64,000 nt of DNA. Source: a virus. The number at the start of each line of letters is the position of its first letter. Position 1 is the first letter of the stretch. The stretch spans positions 1 to 64,000 of IMG/VR virus record IMGVR_UViG_3300048922_000467, one strand, 5' to 3'. The notes beneath the pieces are model-generated. The model was given only the letters and a program-made list of their open reading frames with translations. It did no database searches and was not told the DNA's origin. A program made the position numbers and the translations under genes. Positions 1 to 7,527 of the stretch are shown here, one piece after another.

Positions 1-795
1 ATGCCTACCATATTTTTGAGTCATAACTATCAAGACAAGCCGGTTGTAGAGCCAGTTGCTGCGGAGCTACGGAGAATCTACGGTCAGGATTCAGTTTTCT
101 ATGACGACTGGTCTATTCAGCCTGGCGACAGCATCATCGGTAAGATGAATGAAGGCCTTGCAGCGCCGGACTTCTTCTTTTTCTTTGTCACTGAAAACAG
201 CTTGAAAAGCGGCATGGTCGAGATGGAGTGGCAGAGCGCTCTATATCAAGCTGCCAAGGGAAAAATCACTTTTGTGCCGGTGCGTGTTGACGGGGCACCA
301 ATGCCAGCAATCGCAGTACATAGACTATTCATCGATATGTACACGAACGGCATTGAGTCAACCATTCAGCAGATCAAAGACCGGATCGCAGGCAAGACAG
401 ATTTCACACCGAAGCACTCGGATTTTTCAAATCTGACATACACGGTTGCGGGCGACCCGAGCAAAGAACTCAAGGTCACAGTAAAAGCGGCCCTGCTGCA
501 GGAGTCCAACCCTAAATTCATGTTCTTGGTCAAAAACGAGATGGATGACGTCTTCGTTTGGATTGAAGGTGCTGCCGGGATTCACTCTGGCCCACACCAG
601 AATGTGGATATTGAGGGCATCGGCAAAGCTGCAGGATTGATAGCCGCACCATTCACTGGGACTATTCGTCCAAATTTCCCTATCACATTCACCATCAAAC
701 CGAAGCCAGGATGCCCGCCTGTGGAGCTGCTGGATGTCCTTCACGAGACTAAGGCTGCTTTCTTCTCGCCGATCCCCCGCACCACCCTGCAGTAA
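1..795 (+). CDS. TIR-domain protein with unknown C-terminal domain
   Basis: Residues 1-130 read as a TIR domain: beta-strand start IFLSHNYQD, a YDDW box, a GDSI loop and an acidic helix SGMVEMEW that holds the likely catalytic glutamate of NADase-type TIRs. Residues 137-264 are a separate, probably beta-rich domain that I do not recognise. TIR enzymes in bacteria cleave NAD+ or make cyclic-ADPR-like signals in anti-phage defence (family knowledge); that role here is inference. The gene faces the prophage tail-tip gene and shares a hairpin terminator with it, a usual site for lysogenic cargo. The ATG is the first base of the window, so a partner gene or longer start upstream cannot be excluded. 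Confidence 0.75.
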   Translation: MPTIFLSHNYQDKPVVEPVAAELRRIYGQDSVFYDDWSIQPGDSIIGKMNEGLAAPDFFFFFVTENSLKSGMVEMEWQSALYQAAKGKITFVPVRVDGAPMPAIAVHRLFIDMYTNGIESTIQQIKDRIAGKTDFTPKHSDFSNLTYTVAGDPSKELKVTVKAALLQESNPKFMFLVKNEMDDVFVWIEGAAGIHSGPHQNVDIEGIGKAAGLIAAPFTGTIRPNFPITFTIKPKPGCPPVELLDVLHETKAAFFSPIPRTTLQ

Positions 796-800
796 ACAAA

Positions 801-821
801 AATCCCCGCGCTGCGGGGATT
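801..821. terminator. bidirectional rho-independent terminator
   Basis: Perfect 9-bp stem AATCCCCGC/GCGGGGATT around a 3-base loop, with an A-run on the left and a T-rich right side, between two convergent genes. Confidence 0.8.
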
Positions 822-845
822 CTAATTAATTTTCCTCAGCGCAAA

Positions 846-3218
846 TCAATCTGTCGCAGCCCTGGTTATGCGAACGATGATTGGGTCTGAGCCCACCCCG
901 GCGCTGTACGTGCTAACCCTAAACTCCAGCTCCCCCCGCAACACCCCACCATTGCTGCTCGCTTCCCCTTCAAAACTCCAGGCATTCCCGGTCAGGTTAT
1001 CCGACTGCTCAACCTTCACCCCTCCGGAATACACAGCAATCGACACGCTGCCAGCAAAGACTTGGTCACGATCGTCGGTATAGAAAGCCACCTCCTGCTC
1101 CCCCCCCGACCGGTACCGCCAGGTCACCTCTGCAAACCCAGAAATCTCCCCACCCGCAACCCCATTAACCAACACCCTCGCAGGCGGGAAAACCAGGTCA
1201 TTGACGGCTTTGACGACAAAGCTTCTTTCGACTGCTTCGGGCTCGGTCTGGCGACGGGTTTGAGTCTTGACCAGGGTTTTGAGGTACACCGCTGAGCCTG
1301 GTGCGAACTGGCCTTGAGTGATGCCATAGCCCTCGCTGACTGCCCAGACTTTCGTGCCTGGTAGGTGGGCTTTGGCGGTGCTACCGAAGAGAGCCCGTCT
1401 CACGTTCTTGAGCTGCGCGGTGCTGCTCGTGAGGATCGTGAAAGTCTCGTAGCTGAGCCATTCGCCGTTCACGTACAGGATGCCCAGGGCTTCACGGTTT
1501 TCGTTCTGGCTGTAGTTGTCCAGCATGCTGATGTCGCCGCTGATGATTGGGCCTGTGGCCAGGGTTGCAGGGCTTGCCGGCAGAGCTTCGGTGAGTTGGA
1601 AAACAGGCGTGAACGGGTAGTCGCCTTGCTCGCTCCAGGACTCGATTCCCTGCCGCGTTATGAGCTTGTAGTTCTGGCCGGCAGCGGGTTGCTCAGCGAG
1701 CACCATTAGCGTTCGAGTGAGGCCTGCAGTCTCGTTGAAAATTGATGGGGCTTCGACGACCAGGATGCTTGTTGGATCGACAGGCTCGAACACTGGCTTT
1801 GTCCAAGTTCGCTCGCCGCCGTCAGCGTAGACAGTATTTTGAACACCAAAAACGTCTTGGCTGAGCGTCAGTTTTATGGAACTGTCGTTCAGGCTCCCGA
1901 CGTCCACAGACATCACGCGCATGACCAAGCCTTGGACGTCTAATGGGGGCCAGTCGAGTGTTACCACGTCGAGCATTTCAATGTCGTACATGCTGCGATT
2001 GCACTCGACAATACAGCTGGCCAGTGGCACTGACAAAGGCCTAAGTTCTCGCTGCGCGACTTTGGCAGCAAGGGCCCCGGTCGAGATGCTCATGTAGTCG
2101 TAGCTGACGCCGTCGCTGTCGCCTTTGTGAATTCTGAGGCCGAGGTTTTGGGCCGTGGCCGTGCGCTCGGTGAAGCCATCCGCGATGGACATGTACTTTA
2201 TTTTGACTTCGTTCACGGCAGTGTCGAGGCTGCCCCGGTTGAAGTTGCTGACGCCCTTAATGTTCGAAGCGTCAAGGGCTGGCAGCTCGGCGATAACATA
2301 GTCCTCGCGAGCCAGTTTCAGCTTGAGCTTGCCAGTGGCCGCGTCAGTGACGAGAGATCCATTAATGACTTTGAGAATGTCGTCGATGACCGCTGACGCC
2401 TGTTTTGCAGAGTCGACCGCGCCGCTGACCCCATACCCTTCGTCTTTTAGGGTTTGGGCGCATGCTTCGATCGTTGCTAAGTCGACCAGGGTGGCTGATA
2501 TCGAGGCTCCAAAGCGTTTGTCAGTCAGGAGTTCATGGATGACGTAGGCCGGGTTTGCGTCATCACCGATGACTTCCAGGGTTGTGTTGCCGCCAGGTGA
2601 CTTGGGGAATCTGCTGCAGACGAAGGACACCTTTGCGGGCGTTTCAGTGTTGCCGATGTAAAACTGCTCAAGGACGGCATAGCAAACGCCGCGCAAGCCA
2701 GAAACGAGGTCGACACCAACCACCCGCTGCAGGTAAGCGTTCGCCTTCTGGAGTAGCCCACCGTTGTAGAAGCTGACGGTACCCTGAACTCCGCCGCCGC
2801 TCTCTTCGCCGCCGAACAAATCAGGCTTGTTGATAGTGAAAGAACCAGAGGTCACTTGACCAGACCAGGCTTTATCGTCGTCAAACCAAACTTCACGCAG
2901 GGTAACGTCCGGGCCGTGGCAGATCCCCAACTGGACACCCATGTAATACTTGTACCCAATGGTCATCTTCTTGGAAGAGAACCCTGACTTGACCTTTTTG
3001 GTGATCTCTTTTGAACGAAGATCCCCATACCAAAGAACGTTGGCACCGCCAAGCTTTCGAGTACCGTACAGAACCTGAATCGGTCTCTCTGCCGCAGTCG
3101 GGAAAGTGAAATCTTCTAATCCAGCAGGATTGCGGTCATCTTTTACTTTGCTGCCAATAAACATCATTGCGACGGCGATAACCATCATGATTATTTGGAA
3201 AATGGCTAAGGCGCCCAT
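846..3218 (-). CDS. phage tail tip / central fibre protein (gpJ-like)
   Basis: 790 aa, last structural gene of the leftward late operon. It starts with a hydrophobic stretch (residues 4-22) and continues with the layout typical of siphovirus tail-tip attachment proteins: an early beta-rich part, a middle part beginning near GDDANPAYVIHELLTDKRFG (a conserved block of lambda gpJ/GTA-type tail proteins), then fibronectin-like C-terminal strands. Such proteins form the tail tip and contact the host receptor. The ATG follows an AAGAAGAA ribosome site. Position right after the gpL-like gene supports the call. The exact host receptor cannot be inferred. Confidence 0.75.
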   Translation of the reverse strand: MGALAIFQIIMMVIAVAMMFIGSKVKDDRNPAGLEDFTFPTAAERPIQVLYGTRKLGGANVLWYGDLRSKEITKKVKSGFSSKKMTIGYKYYMGVQLGICHGPDVTLREVWFDDDKAWSGQVTSGSFTINKPDLFGGEESGGGVQGTVSFYNGGLLQKANAYLQRVVGVDLVSGLRGVCYAVLEQFYIGNTETPAKVSFVCSRFPKSPGGNTTLEVIGDDANPAYVIHELLTDKRFGASISATLVDLATIEACAQTLKDEGYGVSGAVDSAKQASAVIDDILKVINGSLVTDAATGKLKLKLAREDYVIAELPALDASNIKGVSNFNRGSLDTAVNEVKIKYMSIADGFTERTATAQNLGLRIHKGDSDGVSYDYMSISTGALAAKVAQRELRPLSVPLASCIVECNRSMYDIEMLDVVTLDWPPLDVQGLVMRVMSVDVGSLNDSSIKLTLSQDVFGVQNTVYADGGERTWTKPVFEPVDPTSILVVEAPSIFNETAGLTRTLMVLAEQPAAGQNYKLITRQGIESWSEQGDYPFTPVFQLTEALPASPATLATGPIISGDISMLDNYSQNENREALGILYVNGEWLSYETFTILTSSTAQLKNVRRALFGSTAKAHLPGTKVWAVSEGYGITQGQFAPGSAVYLKTLVKTQTRRQTEPEAVERSFVVKAVNDLVFPPARVLVNGVAGGEISGFAEVTWRYRSGGEQEVAFYTDDRDQVFAGSVSIAVYSGGVKVEQSDNLTGNAWSFEGEASSNGGVLRGELEFRVSTYSAGVGSDPIIVRITRAATD

Positions 3219-3235
3219 TGGGTTTCTTCTTATTT

Positions 3236-4036
3236 TTATAGGAATGGGTTTTCATCAGGAATGGTCAGGCATCCTGAGAAGTTGTCAAAGTTGTTGAACG
3301 ACTGGCAGGCCTTGGCTGATCTGTCACAGCCCTTAGCTAGTTTCACCTGGCTGCCGGCGCTTAGAGAGTCCATGCCGGAGATCATGGTGACGCTGTTCTC
3401 GGCTGGATTCACTTCCAAGATCATTCGATAGTCAGTTTCGTCAAACGAGACCAGGCCAGCTAAGTAGTAATCAGCTTCGTGATTGAGATCTGATAAGAAG
3501 ATTTTGGCGCCGCCGTCTTCGACTTTCAGGACTGTCTGGGTTTCTTGGTATTGCGTGATATCAAGGGTGCAGAGGTCGTCGTAAAGGTGGTGGTTGCACT
3601 GGCTCTGATACCCAAACCTCAGGATCTGACGACGGAGCAAGGCGCTTGCTGGGTTACAGGTCAGCGTAGCGATGCTGTTGTTCCATGCGACAGCACTGAC
3701 TTCGCCAGCAAAGACATTCACATACAGGCTCTTGTCGTCGCGTTGGGATCTGAAGATTTTGAGGTTTACGTGCTTGGCAGGCAGATGCGAGCGGAACAGC
3801 AAAGGGACTGGTGAATCGCCAGGCAAGTCTATTGTCAGCTGGTTTTTGTAGTCTTCTGCTGTCCGCTGGACTTTGCCACGCTTCATTGCCAAGGGTTCGT
3901 AAATAATGCCATCAGTGTGAAGATGAGCCTTGGAGCTGGAGGTGTAGGCGTAGAACTGTGAGCCGAACTCGAACAGATATAGCTCGACAGGCTTGTTAAG
4001 TGAGAGTGACCTCTCGATCGATTTCAGAGTCAACAT
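3236..4036 (-). CDS. gpL-like tail tip protein with four-cysteine cluster (BR0599 type)
   Basis: 266 aa. Looks like the phage BR0599/DUF2163 family that joins the distal tail to the tip. The C-terminal half has cysteines in C-x8-C (CNHHLYDDLC) and C-x6-C (CDRSAKAC) pairs plus one more cysteine near the end. Lambda gpL-type proteins hold an iron-sulfur cluster with four cysteines in a similar arrangement (family knowledge); cluster binding here is inference. The start overlaps the end of the upstream gene by 41 bp, which suggests translational coupling. Confidence 0.7.
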   Translation of the reverse strand: MLTLKSIERSLSLNKPVELYLFEFGSQFYAYTSSSKAHLHTDGIIYEPLAMKRGKVQRTAEDYKNQLTIDLPGDSPVPLLFRSHLPAKHVNLKIFRSQRDDKSLYVNVFAGEVSAVAWNNSIATLTCNPASALLRRQILRFGYQSQCNHHLYDDLCTLDITQYQETQTVLKVEDGGAKIFLSDLNHEADYYLAGLVSFDETDYRMILEVNPAENSVTMISGMDSLSAGSQVKLAKGCDRSAKACQSFNNFDNFSGCLTIPDENPFL

Positions 4037-5681
4037 AGATCAGCTGCTTTATTATTTTTGTTATGGAGCTGTCAGCAGGCGTATCGAAAGTGTGAGCAAA
4101 CTCATCAGACTCGAAACGACCTAGAAATAGAGGCGCTATGTATTCAATGTCATCGATTTTGATGTTTTCGACTGGCTCCTGAAGCGTAACTACTTCGGTG
4201 TTGTCCTGACCTTGGATCGCACTGTCGACGTTTCGATATAGCACAGTTCCATTATACAACTTGAGTGCAATCGCCGGGGCAAAGGTGTTGGACTTCAGGA
4301 AGTTTTTGTAGTTAGCCTCGCCAATGGTGATTTCCAGGGTCGCTGCTTCGATATCTTTAGCAAGTCTCATGGAAACTAGCGCGCTCTCGATATAGAACTC
4401 GCCCTGAGCACCTCGTTCAAGCTCTGCAAAGTCATCAAAGCGCTTTCGGGAACTCTGGTCAAAGAATCTCCAACTGTACTGGAGATATTTCACTGCGCCC
4501 TGCACGCGATCGTGGATGAAGCGCCTACCGATAGCTGGGTCTAGTGTTTCCCTCAAGCGTTTGTATTGAATAGTGCAGTCTTTTGAGCGGTCGGGCCTAA
4601 TGTCTAACACCCGTCGATTGTTAAACATGGTGAAGTTGTCAACTGGAGCAGGACGAAGCAGCTCGACTTCGTCGAAATCTAACGATACCCCCGTTATCTC
4701 TACATCCATGCCATGCGCAACTGATGAAACGTCTTCACCGATCCAGGCCTGGCTTACTGGAATCAGGCGAGAGCCGCTTCGATAGTTTTTCTTGACCAAA
4801 TCACCAAAGACCACTTCCCTGCCAGCAACTGACGCAACCTTGCACACTTCCCACGTATCAGCGTCAGACAACATCACTCGGCAGCCTGGCACGACCCATG
4901 CGCTCAGATCGGACACAATGGCTTTGCTTTCAAACCTCGAAACAGGCTCTGCGAGCTCGGACTGAAACGGCCAGAGAGGCACCAGGTACCGGCCTGAAAA
5001 ATTGCCTACAAGGTTGCTGAAGAGGTACTGATCCGCATCAGCCAGGCCAAACTGGTAAGTGGCCGACAGCCGAGGTTGGTCACGAAGGGAAATCCTCTGT
5101 TCAATGCCACTCCAGCTCTCGATCGTCTCCGTCAAGTAGGTGTGCCGAAGCTCCGGCTGCATGCTCCAGTCGATCTGAAAGTGCAGCACGATGGCTTGTG
5201 AGGCGCTCAGCTTGAAATCGTATGAGCCTGCAGATCCGAAATCGAAGGCCGCTCTGTATGACGTATCGCTGTTTGTTTGGTTAAGAGAAACCAGGTATTT
5301 CGTCGACTCAAAGGCGTTTACAGAGCCAGATTTAGTGCCAGTCAGCTCGACGCTATCCCCCCCAAACTCCGCGATGCCCTGGAGCTCAATGCTCGATCGA
5401 TAGGTGTGCCAGAACGAAAACTCAAAACTCTCGTCGCCGGTAACGAGGCCTGCATCAATCACTGCCGGCGATACGAAAACATTGTCGAAAAACACGTCTC
5501 CCCACCCGCCAGCTTCGAGCCCTTGCCAGGCCATGTTCAAACCCGAATAGCCGACGTAACCATACCCACCTCGCACCATTTTTCGGGTGGCGATAGGCCG
5601 AGATCCGAGCACGAAGTCATACCCGGCGTAGCCAGGATCTTTCGCAGAGATCGACAGAAACCGTGGTGAGATCTTAGACAT
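3996..5681 (-). CDS. minor tail / baseplate-like structural protein
   Basis: 561 aa, with repeated short beta-strand patterns and no membrane segment or signal peptide. It lies between the two paralogous virion genes and the gpL-like gene, which places it in the tail-tip assembly. It overlaps the next gene by 41 bp and the previous one by 8 bp. I do not recognise a named family; the structural role rests on position and composition. Confidence 0.6.
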   Translation of the reverse strand: MSKISPRFLSISAKDPGYAGYDFVLGSRPIATRKMVRGGYGYVGYSGLNMAWQGLEAGGWGDVFFDNVFVSPAVIDAGLVTGDESFEFSFWHTYRSSIELQGIAEFGGDSVELTGTKSGSVNAFESTKYLVSLNQTNSDTSYRAAFDFGSAGSYDFKLSASQAIVLHFQIDWSMQPELRHTYLTETIESWSGIEQRISLRDQPRLSATYQFGLADADQYLFSNLVGNFSGRYLVPLWPFQSELAEPVSRFESKAIVSDLSAWVVPGCRVMLSDADTWEVCKVASVAGREVVFGDLVKKNYRSGSRLIPVSQAWIGEDVSSVAHGMDVEITGVSLDFDEVELLRPAPVDNFTMFNNRRVLDIRPDRSKDCTIQYKRLRETLDPAIGRRFIHDRVQGAVKYLQYSWRFFDQSSRKRFDDFAELERGAQGEFYIESALVSMRLAKDIEAATLEITIGEANYKNFLKSNTFAPAIALKLYNGTVLYRNVDSAIQGQDNTEVVTLQEPVENIKIDDIEYIAPLFLGRFESDEFAHTFDTPADSSITKIIKQLIYVDSEIDREVTLT

Positions 5682-6618
5682 CGACCTTCACCGCAAAGCC
5701 CAACTGGTACAGAGGCCCAGTGCGAACAGCCGGGATCTGCTTGCCCAGGAACGGGAGAATTTTGAAGGTCTGGTCACCCACCACGTAGTCTTGCTCAGCG
5801 GCCATCAGATCGCAGCTCACGAAAAACAGATCGCTGAACTCCGAGTACGGGCACCAGGCGCCGCTGTGCCTCACATACATGTAAATCGGCATCAGTCCAG
5901 ACAGCCCATTCAACCTATTCGAGCTTCTCGCCGAGCTTCCGACGCTCCCAATCTGACTCGTCGATCCTGGGCTGAAATTTGGCACTCGAACAAGGTTGGA
6001 TGACGAGAACGATGGGCAGATGCCTTGGTTTGCGATGTAGCTATCGTTAGTCAGCCAGCCCGTGAAATCAGACTTCACGACTCGCACGGAGGTGGTGTCT
6101 GTCAACGTGTCAAAAGGCACAGACCACTCAGCAAATTTTGCCCCCTGCGTGCCCGCTAAGAACTGCCCACCAGTGCCACCGACATGGGTGTTGAGCAAGC
6201 CAAACAGGACGTGGGAGTACCTGCCAGTTTCGTACTCCGCAACCAGAACAACCTTGGAAGCGTCCGTGAACAAGTGATACACCCCAGAAGCCCCGGTTTG
6301 CACGTAGCGTCCGACTGACGAAAACCCTGGCTGTTCGTACCAGACGCTCGAAGCGCTGTAGCCAGTGCTGACGCGAATATCAATGCCAGTCTTCCCAAAT
6401 CCAGTGGCTTTAACATCACGCGCAGGATCGTAGTCATCGAAGTTCCGGAGGCTCACATACACATCACCACGGTGCAGGTGCAGACGCTTACCAAAGGTCG
6501 TGTCAGCAGCATCCACGTAGACATGAGAATCAGCGATCCAGCCCTCGGCAACGAGCTTGTCTTTAACGAGCTGCAGTAGGTTTTCGGACGATGAGTATGA
6601 GCCGGTCTGGTATTTCAT
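5674..6618 (-). CDS. virion protein, paralogue A of a tandem pair
   Basis: 314 aa. Shares its plan with the neighbouring 290-aa protein: an N-terminal helix ending in EGW, a strand with YV(S/A)L, an FDxxDPAR/FDPAR box, a Y..F(Y)LGLL/HVLFGLL segment in the middle and a C-terminal hydrophobic strand with QLGFAVK/QYYAFRLA. The pair probably arose by tandem duplication. A tail-surface or adhesion role is inferred from position behind the tape measure. Its ATG overlaps the stop of the paralogue (TAATG). Confidence 0.6.
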   Translation of the reverse strand: MKYQTGSYSSSENLLQLVKDKLVAEGWIADSHVYVDAADTTFGKRLHLHRGDVYVSLRNFDDYDPARDVKATGFGKTGIDIRVSTGYSASSVWYEQPGFSSVGRYVQTGASGVYHLFTDASKVVLVAEYETGRYSHVLFGLLNTHVGGTGGQFLAGTQGAKFAEWSVPFDTLTDTTSVRVVKSDFTGWLTNDSYIANQGICPSFSSSNLVRVPNFSPGSTSQIGSVGSSARSSNRLNGLSGLMPIYMYVRHSGAWCPYSEFSDLFFVSCDLMAAEQDYVVGDQTFKILPFLGKQIPAVRTGPLYQLGFAVKVDV

Positions 6619-7490
6619 TATGCGAGCCTGAAAGCGTAGTACTGCGACCCGCGAAACACGTTGGGCACGAGCAGATATTGAATGGAATCGATGGTGATGA
6701 CGGACTCAGCAGAAGCGCCCGCATTGCTGCATGCAAAGATGCCGTCGAGGTATCCCAGCCACAGACCATCATCAGTGCCTTCACCCGTCGCGGGAGAGCC
6801 TGATACAAGCATGGCGCTGTAGATTACGTGATCACCAGCAAGGGTCTTACCTAGCCCACCAACTCCGCCGTCAAAAGGCCAGGCGTACGCATAGTCCGTG
6901 CTGTAGGTTGGTTTGAAGTCCAGGGTGTCGCTCCCGCCGCTTTTTGCAACAGCTTGCCAACCGCCGCCAGGTAGGCAGACTTGACCAGGCCGAGATGTGC
7001 CTCCGTACCACGGGTACGCGCAAGCCTGTGTGGTAGTTGAAGACCAAAGCTCTGCATCACCACTTCCACCCGCAAAACACGGGAACGGATACGACTCAGT
7101 ATTCGCAAACGGCAGCAGCAAGCCCAGGTAAAAACTGTGATAGGAATTGGAGATCCGGCACACCCCCGCCAGGCGCCTTTCCGACACCGACAACCAGCAC
7201 TGGAAGCTTTGGTCATGCAGCGGCACCCTGGGTAGCTTGTACCCGCCGACAGGTGTCTTGATTGCACCAATCTGATCCGCAATAGCACGAGCCGGATCGA
7301 ACGAACGGAACGCCTGGAGCTCGACGTTAACCCCGTCGATAAGCAGCGCCACGTACCCACCAGATGGAATTCGAAGCACCTTAAAAGAAGCAGAATCCGA
7401 CTCAACAACCCACCCCTCAGCCTGTGCGTTGGCAAGGATTTTGGTCACAAAGTCGGTGTGGGATGCAGCAGTGAAAGTGTAGAGAGCCAT
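6618..7490 (-). CDS. virion protein, paralogue B of a tandem pair
   Basis: 290 aa, first of the two related virion genes after the tape measure in transcription order. Starts with ALYTF and an N-terminal helix ending AQAEGW, followed by the FDPAR box near residue 67 and YHSFYLGLLLPF near residue 120. Cysteine and aromatic residues are frequent. Function unknown; homologues of this kind are usually annotated only as phage virion proteins. Confidence 0.6.
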   Translation of the reverse strand: MALYTFTAASHTDFVTKILANAQAEGWVVESDSASFKVLRIPSGGYVALLIDGVNVELQAFRSFDPARAIADQIGAIKTPVGGYKLPRVPLHDQSFQCWLSVSERRLAGVCRISNSYHSFYLGLLLPFANTESYPFPCFAGGSGDAELWSSTTTQACAYPWYGGTSRPGQVCLPGGGWQAVAKSGGSDTLDFKPTYSTDYAYAWPFDGGVGGLGKTLAGDHVIYSAMLVSGSPATGEGTDDGLWLGYLDGIFACSNAGASAESVITIDSIQYLLVPNVFRGSQYYAFRLA

Positions 7491-7527
7491 GTTGTTTTTC
7501 TTGTTGGCTTTTTATTTATTATAGCAC

